64,000 nt of DNA from Xanthobacter sp. NM-59. GTDB taxonomy: Bacteria; Pseudomonadota; Alphaproteobacteria; Rhizobiales; Xanthobacteraceae. The notes under the pieces were generated by a model that did no database searches, had not been told where the DNA came from, and saw nothing but the letters and a program-made list of their open reading frames with translations. Made by a program: the position numbers and the translations under genes. The stretch lies in assembly GCF_021401125.1 (NCBI RefSeq), contig NZ_JACBFQ010000001.1, positions 868,001 to 932,000 on the forward strand, written 5' to 3'. This document shows positions 1 to 8,288 of the stretch, in pieces (the stretch's first letter is position 1; each line of letters opens with the position of its first letter).

Positions 1-170
1 GTCATGTCGGCCTCCATTCGATGTCACCCTCCGATCGAGGGCGAGGAGGCGTTCGGCCGGCGCAATCGAGCGGCGCGGTCAGGCCCTACACGGTCCGGTA
101 CGGGCCGGGCTTGAGCGCGCCGCGGCGGCGGCCAGCGTTATCGGAGCTCGTTGAGAGGGGAAGATCGAAC
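1..170. repeat. Left copy of the DUF2958 leader (direct repeat)
   Basis: Positions 3-170 match 62918-63090 closely in the same orientation, with only scattered substitutions. In the right copy this stretch is the upstream region of the DUF2958 gene. The first bases of the window hold a minus-strand ATG (5-3), so a second DUF2958-type gene very probably lies just outside the left edge. Similarity stops near 170, where the LysR/MFS/hydrolase cargo begins. An internal CCCTC/GAGGG hairpin near 26-40 is kept in both copies. The repeat is read directly; the identity of the gene to the left is inferred. Confidence 0.85.
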
Positions 171-214
171 CGGCCGCTACGAAGCGCTCCTGCGAATGGA
201 CTCGTGTTGCTGGT

Positions 215-1135
215 TCACTGCGCTTCGGCTTTGCAGGGCAACGGTTGCGGATAGCGCAGCAGGTTCTCGGCCATGAACGAGACGAAGGCGGACAGCTTCG
301 GCGACGGGTGGCGGCTTGCCGGCCATAGGATATGGAAAGCGCCCACATCGCGGATGTAGTCGTCGAGCACGCTGACGAGCGTGCCGCGTGAAAGCTGAGT
401 GCGCACGGCGAACTGCGGCAGACAGACGAGGCCAAAGCCTTCCTCGGCCAGACAGATCTGGGGTTCCAGCGTGCTCGCGACCAGCGTGACCGGCAGGGCC
501 ATATCGAGATCCACCCCGTCGCGCGCAAGCGGCCAGCGCTCAAGCTTGCCGGTCGAGGGATATTTGTGATGCAGGCAGGCGTGGCCGGCGAGGTCTTCCG
601 GCACCTTCGGCACGCCATGCACGGCGAAATAGTCCGGTGAGCCGACGATGCGGTGGGAGAAGGCGCCGACGCGGCGCATCATCAGCCGGCTGTCGCGCGC
701 CTCGCCGGTGCGGATCACTGCGTCGAAGCCTTCGTCGATCACATCCACCAGCCTGTCGGTGAAGTCGAGATCGAGCTCGATCTCGGGATAGGCGCGCATG
801 AAGGCCATCACCGCCGGCATCATCAGCATGCCGATGAGTGGCAGGCTGACGCGGAGTTTCCCCCGCGGCGCCGCGCGGGTCTGCGACAGTTCGAGTTCCG
901 CCGCCTCGATCTCGCAGAAGATGCGACGGCAGCGGTCGCGGAAGAGCTCGCCCTCAGGCGTGAGGGTCAGCGACCGGGTCGAGCGGTGAAACAGGCGGAC
1001 ACCGAGCCGTTCCTCGAGCCGGGCCACCGCCTTGCCCACTGCGGAGGCCGAAATGCCGAGCTTGATTGCTGCGGCGGCAAAGCTGCCGGCCTCGGCCGTC
1101 TGAACGAAGGCATTGAGCGCGCCGAGATGTTCCAT
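215..1135 (-). CDS. LysR-family transcriptional regulator
   Basis: This 306-residue protein has the usual LysR layout and length. The N-terminal winged helix-turn-helix covers about residues 4-62 (start MEHLGALNAF, then a recognition region with SASAVGKAVARLEERLGVRL), followed by a periplasmic-binding-protein-like effector domain. It is divergent from the MFS exporter at 1222 and shares an 86-bp intergenic region with a perfect 16-bp palindrome, so it probably controls that exporter and the following hydrolase. The effector cannot be read from the sequence. It is the first gene of a cargo block inserted between two backbone repeats. Confidence 0.9.
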   Translation of the reverse strand: MEHLGALNAFVQTAEAGSFAAAAIKLGISASAVGKAVARLEERLGVRLFHRSTRSLTLTPEGELFRDRCRRIFCEIEAAELELSQTRAAPRGKLRVSLPLIGMLMMPAVMAFMRAYPEIELDLDFTDRLVDVIDEGFDAVIRTGEARDSRLMMRRVGAFSHRIVGSPDYFAVHGVPKVPEDLAGHACLHHKYPSTGKLERWPLARDGVDLDMALPVTLVASTLEPQICLAEEGFGLVCLPQFAVRTQLSRGTLVSVLDDYIRDVGAFHILWPASRHPSPKLSAFVSFMAENLLRYPQPLPCKAEAQ

Positions 1136-1152
1136 GGCGTCTTCCGAGATTG

Positions 1153-1168
1153 CGGACTCATGAGTCCG
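1153..1168. promoter_or_regulatory. Palindromic operator between LysR and MFS genes
   Basis: A perfect 16-bp palindrome, CGGACTCATGAGTCCG, lies between the divergent LysR and MFS starts. A looser GGAAT-N12-ATTCC inverted repeat follows about 10 bp later. LysR proteins usually bind such dyads in shared divergent promoters, so this is the likely binding site for the 215-1135 regulator. That role is inferred from position. Confidence 0.6.
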
Positions 1169-1221
1169 ATATAAATGGAATTCTAGCCTGATTATTCCGC
1201 ATCGGCGATACCGCTAGTCTC

Positions 1222-2436
1222 GTGGGCATGACAAAGACATGCTCCCACGACGCGGTCGGCCGCGTCTCGCCGACCTCGGCTCCATTCCCGTGGCCGAACC
1301 TTTTGGCGCTCGCGATGGCCGGGTTCATCACCATCCTGACCGAGGCGCTTCCGGCCGGTCTGTTGCCACAGATCGGCACGAGCCTGAGCGTTTCCGAGGC
1401 GTTCGCCGGGCAGCTCGTCACGCTCTACGCCATCGGTTCGCTCGCCGCGGCCATTCCCCTGACCACCGCGACGCAAAGCATGCGGCGACGGCCGCTGCTT
1501 CTCATCGCCATTTGCGGATTTGCGGTGGCGAACACGGCGACGGCGCTGTCGGATAGTTATGGACTGACACTCGTCGCCCGGTTTGTCGCGGGTGTTTCCG
1601 CAGGACTGCTCTGGGCACTGATCGCCGGCTATGCCGCGCGGATGGTGCCGGAAGGATCGAAGGGACGCGCCATCGCCGTTGCGATGATCGGCACTCCGTT
1701 GGCGTTGTCGCTCGGCATTCCGGCAGGAACATACCTGGGCGCTGCGATCGGATGGCGGGCTTCGTTCGGGGTCATGAGCGGCCTGACCCTGATCCTGATT
1801 GCCTGGGTGGTGATGAAAGTCCCCGACTTCCCGGGACAGACCGAGGACGAGCGGCTTCCGCTCAGCCAAGTCTTCGCCTTACCAGGAATCCGGCCGGTTC
1901 TCTTCGTCACCCTGACTTTCGTGCTCGCGCACAACATCCTCTACACCTACATCGCCCCTTTGCTCGGCAGTGCTGGCGGAGCCACCAGGACCGATCTTGC
2001 TCTGCTCGTCTTCGGAATTGCCGCGCTGGCCGGGATCTGGATCGTCGGTGTCCTGATCGACCGTCACCTGCGCAATCTCACTCTGATCAGCATCGCGTCG
2101 TTCGGCCTCGCAGCGCTCGCACTCGGTATCGCCGGTCATGCACCGATCATCGTCTTGAGCGCCACAGGACTCTGGGGCCTCGCCTTCGGCGGCGTCGCCA
2201 CGCTGTTTCAGACCGCCCTCGCTAAGGCGGCCGGAGACATGCACGACCTCGCCCAATCGATGCTCGTCACAGCCTGGAACGCGGCCATCGCCGGCGGCGG
2301 CATCATGGGCGGGGTGTTGCTCGATCATTTTGGAGCCGGTGCCTTTGCGCCTGTCGCGCTCTTGCTGCTGGCCGCAGCCTTCATCGCCGCACACCGCGCC
2401 TGCCGGCACGGATTTCCCTTCTCCTTCGCCCCTTGA
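1222..2436 (+). CDS. MFS efflux transporter (AraJ/SotB-like)
   Basis: A 404-residue protein with about twelve hydrophobic segments, matching the size of 12-TM drug/sugar exporters of the major facilitator superfamily. A short cytoplasmic N-terminus leads into TM1 (LLALAMAGFITILTEALPAG), a form typical of the AraJ/SotB/YdhP group. GTG at 1222 or ATG at 1228 may be the start. The stop is 17 bp before the hydrolase ATG at 2454, so the two genes are probably one transcript under the divergent LysR. The substrate is unknown; export of a drug or sugar-like compound is a family-level expectation only. Confidence 0.88.
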   Translation: MGMTKTCSHDAVGRVSPTSAPFPWPNLLALAMAGFITILTEALPAGLLPQIGTSLSVSEAFAGQLVTLYAIGSLAAAIPLTTATQSMRRRPLLLIAICGFAVANTATALSDSYGLTLVARFVAGVSAGLLWALIAGYAARMVPEGSKGRAIAVAMIGTPLALSLGIPAGTYLGAAIGWRASFGVMSGLTLILIAWVVMKVPDFPGQTEDERLPLSQVFALPGIRPVLFVTLTFVLAHNILYTYIAPLLGSAGGATRTDLALLVFGIAALAGIWIVGVLIDRHLRNLTLISIASFGLAALALGIAGHAPIIVLSATGLWGLAFGGVATLFQTALAKAAGDMHDLAQSMLVTAWNAAIAGGGIMGGVLLDHFGAGAFAPVALLLLAAAFIAAHRACRHGFPFSFAP

Positions 2437-2453
2437 TCCGAAACGGAGCTCCC

Positions 2454-3629
2454 ATGCTCGAACGCCCTCTTCAGACTTCTTCCACCACGCTCTCCAGGAG
2501 ACTCGACGCCGTCATCGATGGCGCGATTGCGGCCGAGCGGATCGTCGGCGCCGTCGTCCTGGTGCGCCGGAACGGCCAGCTGATCTATACCCGCGCCGCC
2601 GGCCTGGCGGATCGCGAGACCGGTTCCCCGATGCGCGAAGATGCGCAGTTCCGCCTCGCCTCGGTTTCCAAGCTCTTCGTCGCAGCGGCGGCCATGGCGT
2701 TGGTCGAACAAGGCAAACTCGATCTCGATCGACCGATCGCCGAATGGCTTCCGCACTTCGAACCGCGTTTTGGGGGCGATCCCGCCGCGATCTCCCTTCG
2801 CCACCTCCTCACCCACACGTCCGGCCTCGGCTACGGCTTTCTGGAGCCGGATGACGGGCCGCTGCACCGAGCCGGCGTCTCAGATGGCATGGACCGAACC
2901 GGCATCACGCTGGCCGAGAACCTCTCCCGCCTCGCCGGGGTGCCGCTGCTGTTTCGACCGGGGACGCAGTTTTGCTATTCGCTCGCCCTCGATGTCGCGG
3001 GCGCCTTGATCGAGGTCGCGACGGGACTGTCGCTGCCGCAGGCGGTGCGCCGACTGGTGACCGAGCCCCTCGGGCTGAACGACACCGGCTTCTCGGTTGC
3101 GGACCCGACCCGGCTGGCTGCGGCTTACGCCGACGACACCCCGTATCCGCGCCGGATGCGCGAGCCGGACCTGGTGCCGTTTCTTCCCGGTCTCCCCGGC
3201 ATCCTCATGGACCCGTCACGCGCCTTCGACCCAAAGGCCTTTCCGTCCGGCGGCGCCGGCATGACCGGCTCTGCCCTCGACACGATGACCCTGCTCGAAG
3301 CGCTGCGATCGGGCGGCGGGCCGTTGATGCCGCCCGGACACGCGGCTGAAATGGCGCGCGATCAGATTGCCGGCCTCGATATCGAAGGCTCATCCGGCTG
3401 GGGCTATGGCCTCGGCTTCTCGATCCTGCGTGATGCGACGGCGGCTGGAGTAACCGAGTCTCCCGGTACTTGGCGCTGGGGCGGAGCCTATGGCCATAGC
3501 TGGTTCGTCGATCCCAGCAAGAATCTGACGCTGGTCGCCTTCACCAACACCGCGCTCGAAGGCATGTCGAACGGCGGACGCTTCTCCGCCGACCTCAGCC
3601 GGGCACTTTACGCCGCGATCGAACCATAA
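2454..3629 (+). CDS. Serine hydrolase, class C beta-lactamase/EstB family
   Basis: A 391-residue protein starting MLERPLQ. The SxxK catalytic pair is visible at S70 and K73 (SVSK), followed by the helix typical of penicillin-binding-protein-fold enzymes, then LLTHTSGLGYG and a YS motif in FCYSLALD that takes the place of YxN. A GHSWF stretch near the C-terminus sits where beta-lactamases have KTG. There is no signal peptide, so it is more likely a cytoplasmic esterase of the EstB type than a true beta-lactamase. It follows the MFS gene directly and is probably co-expressed with it. Confidence 0.85.
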   Translation: MLERPLQTSSTTLSRRLDAVIDGAIAAERIVGAVVLVRRNGQLIYTRAAGLADRETGSPMREDAQFRLASVSKLFVAAAAMALVEQGKLDLDRPIAEWLPHFEPRFGGDPAAISLRHLLTHTSGLGYGFLEPDDGPLHRAGVSDGMDRTGITLAENLSRLAGVPLLFRPGTQFCYSLALDVAGALIEVATGLSLPQAVRRLVTEPLGLNDTGFSVADPTRLAAAYADDTPYPRRMREPDLVPFLPGLPGILMDPSRAFDPKAFPSGGAGMTGSALDTMTLLEALRSGGGPLMPPGHAAEMARDQIAGLDIEGSSGWGYGLGFSILRDATAAGVTESPGTWRWGGAYGHSWFVDPSKNLTLVAFTNTALEGMSNGGRFSADLSRALYAAIEP

Positions 3630-3760
3630 GGTGGAGCGCGCCCTCCGAAAATCTCCCCATTGCCGCCGTTTCCCGCACGCCGACGTCCGATGCCTTCAAC
3701 GCATGAGCAACATGCATCACCTTGGTCGCAGTCATTCCACAGCGATCGAAGGCGATCGAC

Positions 3761-4129
3761 ATGCGACGCGAACAAGCCACTCCCCAGAAAGACAAAGCTC
3801 TGGAAGTCGAGACTGGGCAACCCTCCATTGATGGACCAGCGGAGAATACCCTCAAACGGTTTCAACCACCTGCCGACCTGTTCAAGCGCGTGATCCGTCG
3901 CCCAGAGCTTCGCAAAATCGTCCCACTCGCGGACACGACGATCTACGAGATGGAACAGCGCGGCGAGTTTCCCAAGCGCTTCTTTCTGACGCCGCGCTGC
4001 GTGGTGTGGGACTTGGCCGAAGTCGAGACCTGGCTCGACGAACGGCGTCGCGCGTCAGAGGCGGATATCGTGCGCAAGGCGCCTCCACCGGACGTTCACC
4101 AGCGACGTGCGCGACCGGCCAAAGCATAA
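3761..4129 (+). CDS. AlpA-family DNA-binding regulator (copy A)
   Basis: A 122-residue protein whose central part, from RFQPPADLFKRVIRRPELRK to the tail, is almost identical to the protein at 63283-63672. The motif TTIYEMEQRGEFPKRF, followed by VVWDLAEVETWLDERR, is the AlpA/excisionase-type winged helix. The ATG at 3761 is chosen because the same upstream block (CACCTTGGTCGCAGTCATTC, then GCGATCGA repeats) precedes the ATG in both copies. AlpA proteins activate integrase or excision genes, and the integrase lies just to the right, so a role in excision control is plausible. The N-terminal 35 residues differ between copies. Confidence 0.85.
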   Translation: MRREQATPQKDKALEVETGQPSIDGPAENTLKRFQPPADLFKRVIRRPELRKIVPLADTTIYEMEQRGEFPKRFFLTPRCVVWDLAEVETWLDERRRASEADIVRKAPPPDVHQRRARPAKA

Positions 4130-4171
4130 TTTCCGAAGGTCCGACGAGCGCGGCAGGTCAGATGACAGCCG

Positions 4172-4702
4172 CTACGGCGTCCACTCCTTGCGCAGGATGG
4201 CGTATTGCATGGTATTCTCGTAGATTGGCACGCCCTGATCGTCATTAACGAATGACACGAACTCCCGGAACAGCCCCTCCCGTCGCATCCCCAGCCTCTC
4301 GCAGAGGCGCTGCGAGGCAAAGTTGTCTTCCTCGACATAGGCATAAAGCCGCCGGGCTTCTTTCACCTTGAACAAGTGGTCGAGTAGCGCCCGTGCCGCC
4401 TCCGAGGCATAGCCGGTACCGCCGAAATTCGCGTTGAAATTCCAACCAACCGAGTATGTGTCGGGAGGCTCGTGGACACAAAACAGGTCGCCGATCAGCG
4501 TATCGGAGCTGCGTAGACATACGGCGACATGCTCATCGCTGCCGCTGCGTGCTTCCACTTCGGCTTGAGCGGCGCCGAGATCGGCGAGCTTCAGAGAAGC
4601 GAAGCAGCTCGACCTGGGTTGGTGCAAATATGCAAACAGATCAGCAGCGTCACCCCGCCGGAAATTTCGGAGAATCAGCCGGTCCGTTTCAACGATGTTC
4701 AC
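4172..4702 (-). CDS. GNAT-family N-acetyltransferase (RimJ-like)
   Basis: A 176-residue protein starting at a GTG (MNIVETDRLILRNFRRGDA), the opening typical of RimJ/RimL-type acetyltransferases. The acetyl-CoA binding region is seen around GGTGYASEAARALLDHLF, followed by NFASQRLCERLGMRREG, the usual beta-bulge and C-terminal motif. The start overlaps the integrase stop by 14 bp, so it is probably translated from the integrase transcript. The substrate (an amino acid, a protein N-terminus or a drug) cannot be told. It is an accessory gene in the integrase module. Confidence 0.85.
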   Translation of the reverse strand: MNIVETDRLILRNFRRGDAADLFAYLHQPRSSCFASLKLADLGAAQAEVEARSGSDEHVAVCLRSSDTLIGDLFCVHEPPDTYSVGWNFNANFGGTGYASEAARALLDHLFKVKEARRLYAYVEEDNFASQRLCERLGMRREGLFREFVSFVNDDQGVPIYENTMQYAILRKEWTP

Positions 4703-5974
4703 TTGGACTTCCTCTCAGGCTTAATCCGTTCTTCTCGCCCATAAACGGCATCGACGGCGGCAACAGCGTCGGCACGCGCTTCTCTCCGTTCACCCAGGCA
4801 TCGACCATGTCGGCCCACTCCTGGAGCATGTGGCGGCGCTGCGGTTCGTATTCTGCCTTGTTGTAGACGCCGCGCGATGAGCGACCGTCCTCGTGGGCGA
4901 GGCATTTCTCGATCCAGTCGCTGTTGAAGCCCATCTCGTTCAGGAGCGTCGAGCCGGTCCGGCGCAAGTCGTGGACCGTGAACGGCTCCAGTGGCAGGCC
5001 CTCCTTCTTTGCCCGCGCCACGACAGCCGCGGTGACGCGATTGAAGGTTGCGCGCGACATGGGGCCGTCGGCGTCGTAGCGGGACGGCCGGAGATAGCGC
5101 GAGTTGCCGGCGCAGTCTTCAGGGCGATGAGGATGTCGAGCGACTGTTGCGAGAGATAGACGTTGTGCGCCTTCGACCGCTTCATGCGCTCCTTGGGAAG
5201 GGTCCAGACGGCGTTCTCGAAATCGACCTCGTCCCAGACGGCATCGGTCAGCTCGCTCTTGCGCACCATGGTGAGCAGGATCAGACGCAGGCCGAGGCGG
5301 ATGGTCGGCAGGGTTGGCACGTGCTCGACCTGCTGCAGCATGATCTTGATTTCGGCCGGCGACAGCGCCCGGTCCTTCGGCTGGAAGGTCGCGATCGAGG
5401 CAGGCCCGACCTCGTCGGCCGGGTTCGGTACTTTCTCACCGTGCAGGATGGCGAAGGCGAAGATCTGTTTGATGACGTCGCGGGCGTGGATGGCGGTCGC
5501 GGGCGCGCCGCGCTCTTTCACCTTGGCGCAGAGCTGGCGCAGATCGTCCGGCGTCACCTCGGTGAGAAGGCGGTTCTTCCAGGCGGGGAGAATGTCGCGA
5601 TCGAGGATGGCCTTGCGCATCGAGCGGGTGCTTTCCGCCATGCGCGCGTCCTTGATCCATAAGGCGCTCACCGCACCGAAGCTGCACTCCATCGCCTTGC
5701 GCCGCTTGTCGCGCTGTTTCTCGTGAGCCGGAGAAAGCCCCTCCGCCACCAGCTTGCGTGCCGTGATGCAGCGCTCTCGAGCCTCGGCAAGCGTGAGGTC
5801 ATCGGCGCCATAGGGGCCGATCGTCAGCATCTCCCGGCGACCGTTCAAACGGTAGTCGTACCGGAAGGTGATTTGGCCTGTCGTGGCGACGGAAACGTAC
5901 ATACCGTCACGGTCGGCCACCTTGTATAATTTATCCTTTGGGTTCAGCCTCTTGATGGCCATGTCGGTGAGCAT
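4689..5974 (-). pseudogene. int: P4-type tyrosine integrase, frameshifted
   Basis: Translation from ATG 5974 (MLTDMAIKRLNPKDKLYKVA) gives the DUF4102 arm-binding domain and the catalytic-domain start, including the box I region LILLTMVRKSELTDAVWDEV. The frame is lost near 5112-5117, after ALKT. The downstream frame then supplies the rest: the NSRYLRPSRYDADG stretch, HDLRRTGSTLL (box II H-x-x-R) and the LAHEDG/YNKAEY region that holds the catalytic tyrosine. The two parts together give about 428 residues, close to family length, so one base appears to be missing. Either the gene is dead or the base call is wrong. P4 integrases insert elements at tRNA genes; none is visible here. Confidence 0.85.
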
Positions 5975-6543
5975 GGGGACGGCCTCGTTGACGATCCAAA
6001 ACGCCTTTTCGCCCCCCAATTTTACCGTCAAACAACACGAATAACCGTTATATAACAGCGCGGTAGATTGTTTTTCCATGGGCCGCTTGCGTTTTCGGCC
6101 TGACGGTATGGCAAAAATCCGGCGGACGGCGAAAAACGCATACCGTCGCGCGCACCGTCAGAACCCATCGCTTGAAGGCGATAGGCTCCAATAGTGAGTG
6201 ATTGATTTTTGCTTTATTTCAGCTAGTTATGAGGATGTGGCGATAGCTCGCGAAACGCCGCGAGCCACATCATTTCATTCCCACTCGATGATTAACTGGA
6301 GCGGTAAGTATTTGAATTTTCGATGAGTGTAAAACGGAGAAATAGACGATTACCGTCATATATACCGTCAGAATCATACGCAATTGTTTTTCCACAATAA
6401 ATGTGGCGCGGTGCGCGGCGTCGATCTGTACGTTTGTATTATATACGAAGCGCGGGAGAAATAGCTAGAGTCGATCACAAAAGTTCGCGATTGACTGCGA
6501 TAGACGGCGAATCCGTGCGCGCGCGCCCGCGTTGCTCTGCAGG
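5975..6543. promoter_or_regulatory. Gene-free region with iterated TACCGTCA sites upstream of int
   Basis: No gene is seen in this 569-bp, locally AT-rich stretch. TACCGTCA or close variants occur near 6022, 6101 (inverted), 6140 and 6153 (ACCGTCA), 6351 and 6363, and once inside the integrase gene near 5902. ATTGTTTTTCCA is repeated near 6067 and 6384. A hairpin with stem GCTCGCG/CGCGAGC spans 6246-6265. Short repeats beside an integrase gene are typical of arm-type integrase or excisionase binding sites, so this may be part of the attachment region or the integrase promoter. The function is inferred. Confidence 0.55.
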
Positions 6544-7455
6544 CTATGCATTCGTCGCCCTCCAGCCTTCTCCGGGCTTCCAGCGCTCATCCTTTTCAGC
6601 AGGCTCGATCAGGGGAAGCAGAAATCCAGCGAGGTCGTAGACAACGACGGCCAGCTCGGTCGGCGCCGAGGCCATTCGCTCTCGCCCCAGAAAAGCCCTC
6701 CACTGTCGCCCCCAAGCCTCCACGTAAGCCTCGCTCAGACCGATCGGCTTTTCGGTTGGAAGCATGGTCTCGCGCCGCGCAAAAGTCTGGCGGATGGCCT
6801 CGGCAAGCGACGCCCGGTCAAACTCGAATGTCTGCGCGATCAGCCAGAGGTCGTAGAAATCCTTCAGCCGGCTATTCGCGATGCCGAGCAGCACGAGCGC
6901 CTGGAATTTCTCGGCCACTACGGTCGTTACCGGATAGGCGCGCAGGCGGGGCGCCGGCGCGTCGAGCAGTGGCGGATAGACGATCTCGACCGGCCCCGGC
7001 GTGACGGCATCACCGAAACCGATGTCGACCTGAATCGGAACGCGGGCACCCGCGATCGTCGCGGAGGTGCGCACACGAATGCCGCCGTATTCTACGTCTT
7101 CCCGGATCGGAACAGCCGTGATCGCTCCGATATCGAACTCCACGCCATCATCATCGACAGGCTGCCCGCAGATCTCGCGAAAGGTCCCGCCGATCGCCTC
7201 CGGGCTGCTTTCGCCATAGCCGAGGAAGTCGAGATCGCGCGTAGGCCGGAACGGGTCCTCCACCCAGGTCACGAACAGCATCGCCCCTTTCAGAACGAAG
7301 CGGTCGCGATGGGGTGATTGACTCAACCGGTAGAGAAGCCGCTCCAGCGCGTAGCGCGTCAGCAGAATCTGAAAGTCCGTGCGTTCGACGCGAGACCGAT
7401 CGAGCAGACGAGCCCGGACCGAAGCGCCGACATTTTTTCTCGGTTCACGCGCCAT
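6544..7455 (-). CDS. AbiEii-type nucleotidyltransferase toxin
   Basis: A 303-residue protein. Nucleotidyltransferase-fold motifs are visible: FVLKGAMLF, then TRDLDFLGYG (the metal-binding DxD), and later EKFQALVLLGIANSRLKDFY, which is characteristic of AbiEii/AbiGii toxins. ATG at 7455 overlaps the stop of the AbiEi gene by 11 bp, the tight coupling usual for these pairs. The family acts as the toxin of type IV toxin-antitoxin systems and in phage abortive infection. The pair lies between the integrase region and the restriction operon, in keeping with a defence role. Confidence 0.88.
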   Translation of the reverse strand: MAREPRKNVGASVRARLLDRSRVERTDFQILLTRYALERLLYRLSQSPHRDRFVLKGAMLFVTWVEDPFRPTRDLDFLGYGESSPEAIGGTFREICGQPVDDDGVEFDIGAITAVPIREDVEYGGIRVRTSATIAGARVPIQVDIGFGDAVTPGPVEIVYPPLLDAPAPRLRAYPVTTVVAEKFQALVLLGIANSRLKDFYDLWLIAQTFEFDRASLAEAIRQTFARRETMLPTEKPIGLSEAYVEAWGRQWRAFLGRERMASAPTELAVVVYDLAGFLLPLIEPAEKDERWKPGEGWRATNA

Positions 7456-8056
7456 CGGCCATCGTCGCCTCCACATAGGGCTTCATGGTCGACCAGACCT
7501 TGCCCTTGGTCCCATAGGTCCAAAGCTGGTCACTCGTGACTTTTCGCTGTCGAAGCCCCTCGCGCAGACCTTCCAGGGCGACATCCAGCCCGACCTTCGC
7601 CCGATAGCGAAAGCAATCGACGATCGTCCGCGCCGGATTTGTAATCGCCACCTCGACGCCATCGATGGAGCGCCGCTCCACACCTTCCGTCAGCGAGGGG
7701 CCGGTGAAGCGCACGAAGCGAATGGGTGGATAGTCGATCTTGGGACGCCAGGCGGTGCGATCGATGGCCATCCAAACGGCCGACGGCATTTGCAGGGTCA
7801 GCTCATGGAATTGCAGCGCTGAGGTCAGGCAGATGACGCCTTTGGGAACGAGCACCGAAGCTTCCGCCAGAATGCGAGCCGCATCGCCCGAACTATCCGC
7901 AAGCTGATAGAGACCGCGCGCAGGACGAACGACCTCGCCGTCCCGGACAAGACGCGCCAGGGTTTCGGGCGCGATGCCGCGGGCGGCAAAGTCCTTCAGC
8001 CGCATCATGGGGCACGTCTTCAGCAGCTTGAGCGCTTGGGCGCGTTGCGAGTCCAT
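7445..8056 (-). CDS. AbiEi-type antitoxin/transcriptional regulator
   Basis: A 203-residue protein (start MDSQRAQALKLLKTCPMMRL). The N-terminal winged helix covers residues 5-55 (LKDFAARGIAPETLARLVRDGEV, RPARGLYQL), followed by the AbiEi C-terminal domain with VICLTSALQFHELT and NPARTIVDCFRYR. Family members repress their own promoter and counteract the partner toxin without a stable complex. ATG 8056 is preferred over 8092 because inverted repeats that look like the operator lie around 8068-8145, just upstream. The gene comes first in the pair. Confidence 0.87.
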   Translation of the reverse strand: MDSQRAQALKLLKTCPMMRLKDFAARGIAPETLARLVRDGEVVRPARGLYQLADSSGDAARILAEASVLVPKGVICLTSALQFHELTLQMPSAVWMAIDRTAWRPKIDYPPIRFVRFTGPSLTEGVERRSIDGVEVAITNPARTIVDCFRYRAKVGLDVALEGLREGLRQRKVTSDQLWTYGTKGKVWSTMKPYVEATMADGA

Positions 8057-8065
8057 GGCCGTAGC

Positions 8066-8146
8066 GATGTGATATTTCCTCGGCAGATTCAAAATATAGC
8101 AGAGGTTTTATCACATTTACAGGAAAGGGCAAATCCGATGTGATCG
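8066..8146. promoter_or_regulatory. Candidate AbiEi operator
   Basis: TGTGATA (8068-8074) and its inverse TATCACA (8109-8115) flank the AT-rich promoter region just upstream of the antitoxin ATG. A third TGTGAT half-site is at 8139-8144. AbiEi-family antitoxins bind paired inverted repeats upstream of their own gene, so this arrangement fits negative autoregulation. The repeats are seen; the binding is inferred. The rest of 8147-8288 shows nothing recognised. Confidence 0.5.
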
Positions 8147-8288
8147 CCCTTTCAAGGGGCCACCGCATCGGCGACACCAAAGCACTGGCTTCAGCCCTAG
8201 TGGCGCCCCTTACCTCGATGACGGCGCATATTCACCCCCATTGGTGCAAGGCAATTGACGGATAGCCGCCCTCACGAACGATGCCGCC

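Noticed and set aside
2454-3629. True beta-lactamase conferring resistance
   Set aside because: The SxxK motif is present, but there is no signal peptide, and YxN and KTG are replaced, so an EstB-like esterase is more likely.
5890-6400. CRISPR array or plasmid iterons
   Set aside because: The TACCGTCA copies are short, irregularly spaced and in both orientations, with no uniform spacers and no rep gene beside them.
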